Origin: Vibrio nitrifigilis
Lineage (GTDB): Bacteria; Pseudomonadota; Gammaproteobacteria; Enterobacterales; Vibrionaceae
DNA: 64,000 nucleotides
Assembly (NCBI RefSeq): GCF_015686695.1
Contig: NZ_JADPMR010000004.1
Coordinates: 1,054,001-1,118,000, forward strand
Direction: 5' to 3'
In this document: positions 26,460-35,832 of the stretch, piece after piece
Position numbering within the stretch: position 1 is the first letter of the stretch
How the letters are laid out: every line of letters begins with the position of its first letter
Program-made: the position numbers and the translations under genes
Notes under the pieces: model-generated
The model's input: only the letters and a program-made list of their open reading frames with translations
Databases searched by the model: none
What the model was told of the DNA's origin: nothing

Positions 26460-26708
26460 ATGGACATGAACATTATTGAAGTGATGGGTTATGCGGCATC
26501 AATTATGGTCGCTATCTCATTAACGATGAAAGACATTGCCAAGCTGCGCGTTTTCAACTTTATCGGTTGTGTACTTTTCTGTATTTATGGCAGCGTGATT
26601 GGCGCTTGGCCAGTAGTCGCAACGAACGCATTCATCGCCGTTGTTAACATCTACTACCTAGCAAAAATGAAACAACAAGCAAAAGCAGACATAGAACAAA
26701 CTGCATAG
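26460..26708 (+). CDS. YgjV-like small inner-membrane protein
   Basis: 82 residues, three hydrophobic helices: MGYAASIMVAISLTM, FNFIGCVLFCIYGSVIG and AWPVVATNAFIAVVNIYYL. The pattern with K-D and L-R-x-FN between helices one and two resembles the YgjV family, which is distantly SemiSWEET-like; a transport role is possible but unproven. AAGGG precedes ATG 26460. Followed by a terminator shared with glpK. Confidence 0.75.
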   Translation: MDMNIIEVMGYAASIMVAISLTMKDIAKLRVFNFIGCVLFCIYGSVIGAWPVVATNAFIAVVNIYYLAKMKQQAKADIEQTA

Positions 26709-26743
26709 TACCGTTCTACCCTACAAAGTTCTGCACACGAAAC

Positions 26744-26763
26744 ACACCCGGTCATCCGGGTGT
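26744..26763. terminator. Terminator between YgjV-like gene and glpK
   Basis: Stem ACACCCGG / CCGGGTGT with loop TCAT, between convergent genes. Confidence 0.8.
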
Positions 26764-26785
26764 TGTTTCATTTAACACCATGACC

Positions 26786-28330
26786 TTAAACTTCATCGTT
26801 CTCTTCATCGGCCAAACTTGCCCACGCCTGAGCACATTTAACCGCACGCTTCCAGCCACGATAACGCTTTTGCCGTTTCTGCTCATCATCATGCGGAACA
26901 AAGGAACGCTCGATCTCAGCTTTACCCGTCAATTCAGACAGATCTTTCCAAAATCCAACTGCTAATCCAGCTAAATAAGCGGCCCCGATTGCCGTTACCT
27001 CAGTGAGTTTCGGACGATGTACTTCTGTATCGAGTACATCCGCTTGAAATTGCATTAAAAAGTTGTTGGCAACCGCACCACCATCCACTCGTAACGCTTG
27101 TAGTTGTATGCCTGAATCCGCTTGCATCGCATCAATCACATCTCGCGTTTGATACGCAATACTTTCTAATGTCGCACGAATAATGTGATTTTGATTGGTC
27201 CCGCGTGTCATTCCGACAATAGTACCGCGCGCGTAGGCATCCCAATAAGGTGCTCCCAGACCAGTAAAGGCTGGGACAACGTATACGCCATTGGATGAAT
27301 CAACTTTAGTCGCTAGATATTCTGAATCTTTAGCGTCGGTTAGCATCCTCATTTCATCACGTAACCATTGGATGGACGCTCCACCCATAAACACGGAACC
27401 TTCTAGCGCATAAACAGGTTCACCTTTTGAGCCGCAAGCTAACGTAGTAACCAAACCGTGACTTGATGCAACTCTGCTATTTCCTGTATTCATTAACAGG
27501 AAACACCCGGTACCATACGTGTTTTTAGCTTGGCCAGGTTCAACACACATTTGACCAAATAGTGCCGCTTGTTGGTCACCTGCAATACCAGCGATTGGAA
27601 TTCGTGTTCCCCCTTTGCCGCCAATATTGGTTTTGCCATATACCTCGGAAGAGCGACGGACGTCTGGCATCATTGACTTGGGAATATTTAATGCGTTAAG
27701 CAGCGTATCATCCCACTCTAGGGTATTGATATTGAAAAGCATTGTACGAGATGCGTTGGTATAGTCGGTTACATGAACACGCCCTTGTGTCATATTCCAC
27801 AACAACCAGGTATCTATCGTACCAAACAGAAGTTTACCTTGTTCCGCTTGCTCTCTAGCCCCGGCAACATTATCCAAAATCCATTTGATTTTGGTCGCTG
27901 AAAAGTAAGGATCAATCAACAAACCTGTGGTTTGCGCTACGTAATCAGCTAACCCTTGGCTCCTCAACGCTTCACATATGTGGGCAGTACGACGACACTG
28001 CCATACAATCGCGTTATAAACCGGTTTTCCGGTTTCTTTATTCCATACTACGGTTGTTTCACGCTGATTGGTGACACCAATCGCGGCAACTTCATCACTA
28101 CGAATCCCAGCTTTACCTAATGCTTCGACCATCGTAGAGCTTTGCGTTGCATAAATTTCTAGTGGATCATGCTCCACCCAGCCAGATTGAGGATATAATT
28201 GTGAAAACTCACGCTGTGAGATACTCACAACATTACCATCGTGATCAAACACGACAGCGCGTGAACTTGTGGTCCCTTGATCAAGGGCCACAATATATTT
28301 CGGTTCAATCGGCTGTTCAGTGTTACTCAT
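26786..28330 (-). CDS. glpK: Glycerol kinase
   Basis: Phosphorylates glycerol to glycerol 3-phosphate with ATP. FGGY-family kinase of 514 residues from ATG 28330; an ATG at 28336 is also in frame. Landmarks are IVALDQGTTSSRAVVFD (phosphate-binding), WVEHDPLEIY, GVTNQRETTVVW, the substrate-binding region TDYTNASRTMLFNI, GDQQAALFGQ, and AYLAGLAVGFW. The C-terminus is slightly longer than in E. coli. The usual partner glpF is not adjacent; the neighbours are a FabH paralogue and the YgjV-like gene. Confidence 0.95.
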   Translation of the reverse strand: MSNTEQPIEPKYIVALDQGTTSSRAVVFDHDGNVVSISQREFSQLYPQSGWVEHDPLEIYATQSSTMVEALGKAGIRSDEVAAIGVTNQRETTVVWNKETGKPVYNAIVWQCRRTAHICEALRSQGLADYVAQTTGLLIDPYFSATKIKWILDNVAGAREQAEQGKLLFGTIDTWLLWNMTQGRVHVTDYTNASRTMLFNINTLEWDDTLLNALNIPKSMMPDVRRSSEVYGKTNIGGKGGTRIPIAGIAGDQQAALFGQMCVEPGQAKNTYGTGCFLLMNTGNSRVASSHGLVTTLACGSKGEPVYALEGSVFMGGASIQWLRDEMRMLTDAKDSEYLATKVDSSNGVYVVPAFTGLGAPYWDAYARGTIVGMTRGTNQNHIIRATLESIAYQTRDVIDAMQADSGIQLQALRVDGGAVANNFLMQFQADVLDTEVHRPKLTEVTAIGAAYLAGLAVGFWKDLSELTGKAEIERSFVPHDDEQKRQKRYRGWKRAVKCAQAWASLADEENDEV

Positions 28331-28430
28331 CCACATTTCCCATAGTTACATTTTCGCAAGTGCGCAAAAATAACAATCACTTAGTTAGAAATCTGTGCGC
28401 TAACGCCACCATCTGTCACAAACTTTCTAA

Positions 28431-29519
28431 TTATGGCCGTTGATGGAAAGCACGGCAGGCATCGATGGCTTGTTCTAACAGTTCACGCGCACTGCCGTGG
28501 TACGGAGTTAACGCAGCATTGCTATTTGCTAACGGTGTCACTCGCTGTCCCCAACGAATAGTACTGGCCCCCCAGGTTAAGCCTGCCCCAAAAGCCGCAA
28601 GCAAAATCGCATTCCCTGGCTGTATTCTGCCTTGCTCCACCGCCTCACATAAAGCAATAGGCACTGTTGCTGCGGAAGTATTACCGTAATGCTCAATATT
28701 TAAAAAGGCTTTCTCTTGTGCAATACCAGAAAGGTCGCATAACGTCTGAATAATACGTAAATTAGCCTGATGGGGAATCACTAGATCAATGTCTTGTATT
28801 TCCCATCGCGTCTGCTTTATTACCTGTGTAACCGCTGCTCCCATACCTTTAACCGCACGCTTAAATATTTCTTTGCCAATAAAGTTAAAATCCCAATAAC
28901 CATTGTCCTCATCAAAACGTGGCATCGCGGTGCCAAATTTGGGAATGGATAAAATATCTCGGCCTGCTGCATCACACCCAATGCAACTTTGTAGCAGCCC
29001 CACTTCTTTGTCGCTCGCACTCAGCACTACTGCGCCCGCACCATCGCCAAACAATACTGCGGTATCTCGCTTGGTCCAATCGATAAAAAAACTCAAATGT
29101 TCAGCACCAACAACGACGGCATGTTGGTATTGTCCCGATTGCATTAGCCTCGTTGCTGTTTCAAGGCCATAGACGAAGCCAGTGCAAGCGGCATTGAGAT
29201 CAAATGCGACACACGATTCAACACCCAAGTTTTGTGCAACCTTTGATGCGACATTTGGGATAACGGTGTCTGGACTACACGTCGCGACAATTACCACATC
29301 AATCTGCTGCACATCTAACCCAGCACAACTAATGGCGCGTTGTACAGCAACTGTTGCCAAATCAGACGTATCGACATGGCTAATTCTTCTTTCTCTAATG
29401 CCTGTGCGAGAGACTATCCAATCATCACTGGTATCAAGAAAGTCGCTGATTTGCTGATTGGTTAATACCGCAGGAGGTAAACATTTTCCCCACCCACTGA
29501 TTTCTGCAAACAAAGCCAT
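28431..29519 (-). CDS. Beta-ketoacyl-ACP synthase III paralogue (FabH2)
   Basis: Condensing enzyme of the KAS III type with the full catalytic triad: Cys in DLNAACTGFVYGL, His in VIPHQANLRII, Asn in IEHYGNTSAATVPIAL. ATG 29519 follows AAGGAG; 362 residues, longer than the usual 320 because of a C-terminal tail (TPYHGSARELLEQAIDACRAF). The housekeeping fabH normally sits in a fab cluster, and this one stands alone. A second, chromosome II-type FabH occurs in vibrios and may accept other primers; that specificity is an inference. Confidence 0.88.
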   Translation of the reverse strand: MALFAEISGWGKCLPPAVLTNQQISDFLDTSDDWIVSRTGIRERRISHVDTSDLATVAVQRAISCAGLDVQQIDVVIVATCSPDTVIPNVASKVAQNLGVESCVAFDLNAACTGFVYGLETATRLMQSGQYQHAVVVGAEHLSFFIDWTKRDTAVLFGDGAGAVVLSASDKEVGLLQSCIGCDAAGRDILSIPKFGTAMPRFDEDNGYWDFNFIGKEIFKRAVKGMGAAVTQVIKQTRWEIQDIDLVIPHQANLRIIQTLCDLSGIAQEKAFLNIEHYGNTSAATVPIALCEAVEQGRIQPGNAILLAAFGAGLTWGASTIRWGQRVTPLANSNAALTPYHGSARELLEQAIDACRAFHQRP

Positions 29520-29627
29520 GTTCACTCCTTTTGACTATTCTATAAATTATGTTGAGTGTAGTTGATTGAATGCAATATGAGCATGTGACACTTTGGTACT
29601 TGAGATAGATGAGATAAACCCCAAACT

Positions 29628-29895
29628 TATATACCCAAATGACCTCAAGATGCAGGATTCAGAGCTTCATCAACGAGCCTAGGTCAAGCTCAATCACGGC
29701 AGGAATGGTCATTCCCTTTTAACGTGATTGGGCGCAGAAATAGGTTTGTTGATGAGATCCCGAAGGGCGAGTTTTATTCGCTCCTAGGCGGTGTTACTGA
29801 TTTTCAACGTAGAATGACTATGTCTTCAAATCAGTGCCTTGCCTAAGAGTGAATACATTCTCGCTGAAACAGCATCTTGAGGTTACTTGGGTATA
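29628..29895. repeat. Full-length dispersed structured repeat, copy 2 (268 bp)
   Basis: Nearly identical to 5303-5568 in the same orientation, with the same terminal and nested internal inverted repeats. Differences are mainly single bases that keep or exchange pairing. The right terminus is only 28 bases from the trxC start codon. Confidence 0.92.
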
Positions 29896-29923
29896 CCTTT
29901 GTGATGACTTAATGAGGAAATGT

Positions 29924-30358
29924 ATGTCGACATTTAACACCCGCTGCCCTGCTTGCCATGGCATGAACCGCGTTCCCAGTGAACGCATTAGTGATTCCCC
30001 TAATTGTGGTAAATGCCAAGCACCATTATTAGATGGCGCACCGATTGAAGGCACAACCAATAACTTTACTGAGTTATTAAACAGCCCCCAGCCGGTGGTG
30101 GTCGATTTTTGGGCAACCTGGTGCAACCCCTGCGTTGGATTTGCACCTGTTTTTAGTGATGTTGCAGAAGAAAGAGCTGGAACCGTGCGTTTTGTGAAAA
30201 TTGATACGGAAGCGCAACAAGCATTAGCCGCTCAATACCAAATTCGTAGCATTCCAACCATCATGGTATTTAAAAACGGTCAAAGAGTAGACATGATTAA
30301 CGGTGCGCTACCAAAAAGCCATTTTGATCAATGGTTAGATGAAGCATTGTCTAAATAA
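29924..30358 (+). CDS. trxC: Thioredoxin 2 with N-terminal zinc ribbon
   Basis: Cytoplasmic disulfide reductase. ATG 29924 follows GAGGAAA; 144 residues, close to the 139 of E. coli TrxC. The N-terminal zinc-binding cysteines are CPAC and CGKC. The thioredoxin fold follows, with FWATWCNPCVGFAPVF and the cis-proline segment RSIPTIMVFKNGQ. The active site reads CNPC instead of the usual CGPC, which should alter redox potential. Full-length repeat copy 2 sits directly upstream, so the promoter is inside or beyond it. A terminator follows. Confidence 0.93.
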   Translation: MSTFNTRCPACHGMNRVPSERISDSPNCGKCQAPLLDGAPIEGTTNNFTELLNSPQPVVVDFWATWCNPCVGFAPVFSDVAEERAGTVRFVKIDTEAQQALAAQYQIRSIPTIMVFKNGQRVDMINGALPKSHFDQWLDEALSK

Positions 30359-30370
30359 TTTCCCAAGTTT

Positions 30371-30407
30371 AGTCGGCATAATATGCTAACTATTTGCCGA
30401 CTTTTTT
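30371..30407 (+). terminator. Terminator of trxC
   Basis: Stem AGTCGGCA / TGCCGACT with a 16-nt loop and a T-run. Confidence 0.85.
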
Positions 30408-30598
30408 GCTGATTTCTATACTTTTCACTTCAATAAAAATCTTTAATCGTCAAGGTCACAATTTTTCGTTGTACGCGAGGAAAAAAAAGATCGATATTCG
30501 CCCCGATCATAACCATTTCCCTGTTCCAAAACGAGTTCAGAGATAAGCAAACAAGCTTAACTCTAGGGGTCGTTTGACGTTATTTTGAGGCTAAGTCG

Positions 30599-31759
30599 TT
30601 GAACAATTCCGATGTCATTACCGCATCACCTCGGATCGCTATCCCAGTGACCGCACTAACTTTATTTGCAGTTGCATCAGGCTATTTAATGAGCCTAATT
30701 CCACTTATTCTGCCAATTTATGGTTTGAATGAACAAATCGCAAACTGGTTAGCCAGTGCCTTCTTTATCGGTAATTTTTTTGGAACGTTCTACACGCAAA
30801 AGAGCGTAAGACTTTATGGTCATCGCAATGCGTTTATCGCGTGCCTCATGACATTAATGGTCGCCACGCTAGCTTTGCCTTTCTTTACTCATGAATGGGC
30901 TTGGATGGTACTGCGTTTTGTTGGCGGTATTGCAGTCGCTGGCATTTTTGTCGTGGTGGAATCGTGGCTATTGCACGGCAATGAATCCGGTCGTGCTAAA
31001 CGTCTTGGTATCTACATGGTTGCACTTTATATGGGGACAACCGTCGGCCAATTAGGCATCTCTACAATAGGGATCAAAGGATATGCTCCTTTTGTATTCA
31101 TCGCCATAGTGCTTTCCATGGCAGCAATGACACTGGTAAAAGCGAAAGGTGTACAACCAGACGTTAGCGAAAGCGTTACTATGTCATTTAAGCAGATTTC
31201 ACGTTTGAGTCATGCCGCTTTGATCGGCGGAGTCGTGTCTGGATTAACCACCGCTGCGATCTACGGCTTAATGCCTTTAGAATTAATGAAACGCGGTCTT
31301 AACCACCAAGAAGCTGGAAGCTTAATGGCCGTTGTGATTGTGGGCGCAATGGTTGTGCAAGTATTGATTCCCAAACTCACTCAATATTTGGGCCGCAGCC
31401 TACTAATGGCGCTACTCTGTTTCATCGGTGCGGCTGCAGCAGTAATCGCGATGCTGGACGATGGCGTCGTCACGCTCGCTATCTGTTTATTTTTGATCGG
31501 TGCTGCATCGTTTGCTTTGTACCCTATTGCTATCAACCAAGCATGTTTGAACTTAAATGCTAACTACATCGTTTCTGCGACCCAAGCAATGCTATTTTGT
31601 TATAGCATCGGTTCAATTATCGGGCCTTTAGCAGCAGATTGGTTTATGCAAGGTCATCAAGGTGTGATGAGATATCTGTTTATCACTTTACTTGCCACTT
31701 GCTTGTACATGCTGGTGGCTAGCGTGAAAACCAAACATCAGTTGGTTGCAGGAAAGTAA
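30599..31759 (+). CDS. MFS transporter, YcaD-like
   Basis: 386 residues with about twelve hydrophobic helices of the major facilitator superfamily. The sequence has the YcaD-group feel (GYLMSLIPLILPIYGLNEQIANWLASAFFIGNFFGTFY; VVVESWLLHGNESGRAKRLGIYM). The substrate is unknown. No ATG fits the beginning; TTG 30599 with GAGG about ten bases upstream is the likely start, since the next Met lies inside the first membrane helix. Monocistronic, with a terminator after it. Confidence 0.87.
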   Translation: MNNSDVITASPRIAIPVTALTLFAVASGYLMSLIPLILPIYGLNEQIANWLASAFFIGNFFGTFYTQKSVRLYGHRNAFIACLMTLMVATLALPFFTHEWAWMVLRFVGGIAVAGIFVVVESWLLHGNESGRAKRLGIYMVALYMGTTVGQLGISTIGIKGYAPFVFIAIVLSMAAMTLVKAKGVQPDVSESVTMSFKQISRLSHAALIGGVVSGLTTAAIYGLMPLELMKRGLNHQEAGSLMAVVIVGAMVVQVLIPKLTQYLGRSLLMALLCFIGAAAAVIAMLDDGVVTLAICLFLIGAASFALYPIAINQACLNLNANYIVSATQAMLFCYSIGSIIGPLAADWFMQGHQGVMRYLFITLLATCLYMLVASVKTKHQLVAGK

Positions 31760-31781
31760 CCGCTCAACGCCATATTTTACT

Positions 31782-31812
31782 AAGCCGCATGATTCAGTTA
31801 TGCGGCTTTTTT
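31782..31812 (+). terminator. Terminator of the MFS gene
   Basis: Stem AAGCCGCAT / ATGCGGCTT with a 9-nt loop, followed by TTTTT. Confidence 0.9.
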
Positions 31813-32280
31813 ATTACTCGTGCACGCCAAACATTCCCATTTTATAAATTCTCTTATCACTCTTGCAGGTTAACACCAACACGCTAAATAGCCTCAAGAT
31901 GTAGAATTAAGAACCTCATCAACGAATACAGGTCAGCGCAATCATGTGATGACACGATGAGTAGCACTAAAAAAACATTCACCCATAAAATTTAAACTAT
32001 CCTTTAATTTCTCTCTTTTATTAACCAATACGTTCACTCGCCCCACATTAAATAGAACTAAAATGTTTCGTACACATAATGTTTAAATAACTTTTCAAGC
32101 CCTAACAAACCTTGCCAATAGGGCACCCAACAATTAAAACTTGCACTAAAACCCTTTTTACTGATAACATTTACGTCACAAAAAGCTTCGGGGTCTAAGT
32201 TTTGTTGTTTTTTATACGGACATTTAACGCAACACTAGTAGGCCGAATGCATTGATGACTAAACATTTCAAGTGACTAAT
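31813..32280. other. Intergenic region with decayed repeat and BCCT promoter
   Basis: Contains a decayed left half of the dispersed repeat at 31889-31950 (GCCTCAAGATGTAGAATTAA, then CTCATCAACGA and GGTCAG...CAATCA). The AT-rich remainder should hold the promoter of the first BCCT gene. No other gene seen. Confidence 0.6.
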
Positions 32281-33876
32281 ATGGAAAATGTATCTAAAAA
32301 ATACAGTATAGAAACGACAGACTATCAAGTCGGTCAAGACAACATTCAAAAGTGGGGGTTTGATGTTCATAACCCTGTATTTGGGATAAGTGCAGGTTTA
32401 ATCATTCTGTTTCTTGCGGCTGTGTTAGTCGTCGACCCCTTAACCGCCAAAGATGCGCTCAACAACATGAAAAACACCATCATCGATGACTTTGATGGGC
32501 TATTTATGTGGGCAACCAATTTTTTCCTTATCTTCTCAATTTTTCTCATGGTCTCTCCTTTTGGTCGAATTAGACTAGGAGGCAGTGATGCCCAGCCCGA
32601 TCACTCAACAACATCTTGGCTAGCGATGCTGTTTGCCGCAGGCATGGGGATTGGCTTGTTATTTTGGGGAGTGGCAGAACCAACCGCTTACTTTACTGAT
32701 TGGTACGGTACACCTCTCAACGTAAAACCGTACACACCAGAAGCAAAATCCTTGGCGATGGGCGCAACTATTTTCCACTGGGGAATTCACGGCTGGGCAA
32801 TTTTTGCAGTAGTCGCACTGGCTTTAGCCTTCTTTACCTTCAACAAAGGCTTACCTTTATCGATGCGCTCAGTATTCTATCCTGTGTTCGGTGACCGCGC
32901 TTGGGGTTGGTTGGGCCATGTGATTGATATCATTGCGGTACTTTCAACTCTATTTGGTTTGGCAACCTCGCTCGGTTTAGGTGCTCAGCAAGCAACCAGT
33001 GGTATTAACTACGTGTTCGGTACTGATGGTGGTATTGGCATGCAGCTTATCGTGATTGTATTTGTTACCTTAATTGCAATTGGCTCTGTCGTACGTGGTA
33101 TCGATGGTGGTGTTAAAGTATTAAGTAACATCAACATGATGTTTGCGGCTGCCCTATTTATCTTTATTGTTGGCGTCACCTATAACACTGCTTGGGATTC
33201 GTTAGTGAACACCTTTGTCGGTTATGCGAAAGCGATCATTCCGCTTAGTAACCCACACGGTCGTGAAGATGAAACCTGGATGCACGCGTGGACAGTGTTC
33301 TATTGGGCATGGTGGATTTCATGGTCACCATTTGTTGGTATGTTTATAGCGCGTGTCTCTCGTGGTCGCACTGTACGTGAATTTATGGTAGCTGTAGTGT
33401 TCATTCCAACCTTAATCACTATGATTTGGATGGGTATATTTGGTGGTTTAGCACTGGATCAAGTGGCAAATAAAGTGGGCGAACTCGGCACGAAAGGCCT
33501 AACTGACATTTCACTCACGCTGTTCTACGTCTATGATCAATTACCTATGGGTAATATTATTTCAGTGATTTCTATCGCTCTGATTTTAGTATTCTTTATT
33601 ACGTCATCAGACTCAGGCTCATTGGTTATCGATAGTATTACCGCCGGCGGTAAAGTCGATGCGCCGATCCCACAACGTATCTTTTGGGCGAGTATTGAAG
33701 GTGCCATTGCTGCAGCTATGTTGTGGATTGGTGGTCAAGATGCCTTACAAGCACTGCAATCAGGAGTGGTTGCAACGGCACTACCGTTTGTATTCGTACT
33801 GATTTTAATGTGTATTAGCTTAATCATGGGGCTAAGATCAGAATACGCAGTATATCGAACGCCAGTAACCAATTAA
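32281..33876 (+). CDS. BCCT-family osmolyte transporter 1
   Basis: Sodium-coupled carrier for betaine, carnitine, choline or related compounds. About 530 residues and twelve membrane helices. The BCCT signatures are GMGIGLLFWGVAEPTAYF and MHAWTVFYWAWWISWSPFVG with FIARVSRGRTVREF. Exact substrate cannot be read. ATG 32281 is preferred over GTG 32272. The N-terminus (KKYSIETTDYQVGQDN.QKWGFDVHN) is almost the same as in the next gene. A terminator follows, so the two paralogues are separate units. Confidence 0.92.
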   Translation: MENVSKKYSIETTDYQVGQDNIQKWGFDVHNPVFGISAGLIILFLAAVLVVDPLTAKDALNNMKNTIIDDFDGLFMWATNFFLIFSIFLMVSPFGRIRLGGSDAQPDHSTTSWLAMLFAAGMGIGLLFWGVAEPTAYFTDWYGTPLNVKPYTPEAKSLAMGATIFHWGIHGWAIFAVVALALAFFTFNKGLPLSMRSVFYPVFGDRAWGWLGHVIDIIAVLSTLFGLATSLGLGAQQATSGINYVFGTDGGIGMQLIVIVFVTLIAIGSVVRGIDGGVKVLSNINMMFAAALFIFIVGVTYNTAWDSLVNTFVGYAKAIIPLSNPHGREDETWMHAWTVFYWAWWISWSPFVGMFIARVSRGRTVREFMVAVVFIPTLITMIWMGIFGGLALDQVANKVGELGTKGLTDISLTLFYVYDQLPMGNIISVISIALILVFFITSSDSGSLVIDSITAGGKVDAPIPQRIFWASIEGAIAAAMLWIGGQDALQALQSGVVATALPFVFVLILMCISLIMGLRSEYAVYRTPVTN

Positions 33877-33895
33877 TAAATGATATAATCAACAC

Positions 33896-33921
33896 AAAGC
33901 CGACGCGAAGTCGGCTTTTTA
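33896..33921 (+). terminator. Terminator of BCCT gene 1
   Basis: Stem AAAGCCGAC / GTCGGCTTT with a GCGAA loop and a T-run. Confidence 0.92.
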
Positions 33922-34117
33922 TTTGGATAATCCTAAAGAGTTAAATTTTAGTTAATCCCTTAAACACGATAAGCCCGCACCTATCGTTCACTATATTCAA
34001 GTGATACCATTCGTGCCCCGATATGCTTTGAAATCGAAGTTACTTTTTTGTATTAGGAGTATCTAACTGTGACAGCGTTACTAAAAGCCCGTTTAAATCA
34101 GAACCAAAGTGATAATA

Positions 34118-35728
34118 ATGCAAGATGCATTCAAGAAATACAGCATAGAAACTACCGATTACCAAGTCGGTCAAGATAACGTACAAAAGTGGGGATTCGA
34201 CGTTCATAACGCCGTTTTTGGCATTAGTGCCGGACTCATCATCTTCTTTTTGGTTGCCGTAATAGCAGCCGATCCAGCCACCGCAAAAGACGCACTAACC
34301 ACAGTTAAAAACAGTATCATCAGTCAATTTGATGGCTTTTTTATGTGGTCAATGAATGCGATCTTAATCTTTTCATTAATTTTAATGGTATCTCCTTGGG
34401 GTAAAATCCGCATTGGCGGTATTGATGCCACTCCCGATCATTCGACTATGTCATGGCTCGCGATGCTTTTTTCCGCGGGAATGGGAACCGCCCTATTATT
34501 CTGGGGGGTAGCAGAACCAACCGCCTATTTCACCAACTGGTATGGCACTCCGTTAAATGTTGAACCACTCACGCCAGAAGCAAAAACGCTGGCTTTAGGG
34601 GCAACAATTTACCATTGGGGTATTCACGGCTGGGCCATGTTCGGTATCGTGGCGCTCTCTTTAGCCTTTTTCCACTATAACAAACGCCTTCCTCTATCAA
34701 TGCGTTCTGTTTTTTACCCTATTTTTGGTGACCGTGCTTGGGGATGGCTGGGTCACATTGTCGACATCGTGGCGGTCTTAGCGACACTTTTTGGCCTAGC
34801 AACATCACTCGGTCTTGGTGCTCAACAGGCATCTAGTGGGATTAACTACGTTTTCGGTTTGCATGGTGGATTAGCACAACAGCTCTTTGTCATCGTTGTT
34901 GTTACCCTTATTTCGGTAGGATCCGTGATAAAAGGTATTGATGGTGGCGTTAAAAAGCTTAGCAACTTCAATATGCTATTCGCATTTGGCCTACTAATCT
35001 TTGTGATTGCCGTGAACTTTAGCTCCATTTGGAGTGAACTGAGTGCCACTATGATCGGCTATATCGAAAACATCATTCCACTGAGTAACCCTCACGGGCG
35101 TGACGATGAATCATGGATGCACGCTTGGACTGTTTTCTACTGGGCTTGGTGGATATCGTGGTCACCATTCGTGGGAATGTTTATTGCTCGCGTTTCGCGT
35201 GGCCGTACTGTTGGTCAATTTATGTGTGCGGTGATTTTCGTACCAACCATTATTACGCTGATTTGGATGGGTATCTTTGGCGGTATCGCCATTGATCAAG
35301 TAGCAAATAAAGTAGGCGAACTAGGTGCGCATGGTATTACAGATATCTCTCTTACTCTGTTTTATATGTATGATCAAATGCCGATGGGTAATCTCATCTC
35401 TATCATTTCCATCGCATTGATTCTAATATTCTTTATCACTTCATCGGACTCGGGGTCTTTAGTGATTGATAGCATCACAGCAGGTGGTAAAGTCGATGCT
35501 CCTGTACCACAACGAATCTTTTGGGCGAGTATTGAGGGCGCGATAGCGGCAGCTATGCTCTGGATTGGTGGCAAAGATGCTTTGCAGGCTTTGCAATCTG
35601 GAGTTGTCACCACGGCACTGCCCTTTACTGTTGTGTTACTGCTTATGTGCTTGAGTCTGATTATGGGGCTACGCTCAGAATATTCTGCATACAAAAAATC
35701 TAATGTCATTAGTATCATACCCAAATGA
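34118..35728 (+). CDS. BCCT-family osmolyte transporter 2 (tandem paralogue)
   Basis: 536 residues from ATG 34118, collinear with the previous gene and highly similar over the whole length. It shares GVAEPTAYFTNWYGTPLNVEPLTPEAK and the WWISWSPFVGMFIARVSRGRTVGQF block. One visible difference is GMGTALLFWG in place of GMGIGLLFWG in the sodium/substrate helix. The last residues (ISIIPK and stop) come from the terminus of a dispersed repeat that begins at 35717; the neighbour instead ends YRTPVTN. So the 3' end of this gene has been rewritten by the insertion. Confidence 0.92.
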   Translation: MQDAFKKYSIETTDYQVGQDNVQKWGFDVHNAVFGISAGLIIFFLVAVIAADPATAKDALTTVKNSIISQFDGFFMWSMNAILIFSLILMVSPWGKIRIGGIDATPDHSTMSWLAMLFSAGMGTALLFWGVAEPTAYFTNWYGTPLNVEPLTPEAKTLALGATIYHWGIHGWAMFGIVALSLAFFHYNKRLPLSMRSVFYPIFGDRAWGWLGHIVDIVAVLATLFGLATSLGLGAQQASSGINYVFGLHGGLAQQLFVIVVVTLISVGSVIKGIDGGVKKLSNFNMLFAFGLLIFVIAVNFSSIWSELSATMIGYIENIIPLSNPHGRDDESWMHAWTVFYWAWWISWSPFVGMFIARVSRGRTVGQFMCAVIFVPTIITLIWMGIFGGIAIDQVANKVGELGAHGITDISLTLFYMYDQMPMGNLISIISIALILIFFITSSDSGSLVIDSITAGGKVDAPVPQRIFWASIEGAIAAAMLWIGGKDALQALQSGVVTTALPFTVVLLLMCLSLIMGLRSEYSAYKKSNVISIIPK

Positions 35729-35796
35729 CCTCAAGATGCAGGCCTATGAGCGAATACATTTTCGCTGAAACAGCATCTTTACGTTACTAGGGTATA
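35717..35796. repeat. Internally deleted dispersed repeat, 80 bp
   Basis: Keeps both termini (ATACCCAAATGACCTCAAGA ... GTTACTAGGGTATA) and a short right-internal part (GAGCGAATACATTTTCGCTG). It lacks the central about 185 bases. The left end contains the BCCT2 stop codon (ATA CCC AAA TGA). Confidence 0.9.
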
Positions 35797-35823
35797 CACA
35801 ACCGGCATCGCTGCCGGTTGTGT
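35796..35823. terminator. Terminator-like hairpin between BCCT2 and the GNAT gene
   Basis: Perfect 12-bp stem ACACAACCGGCA / TGCCGGTTGTGT with loop TCGC, directly abutting the repeat terminus. It lies between convergent genes. Confidence 0.7.
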
Positions 35824-35832
35824 AGTAATAAA

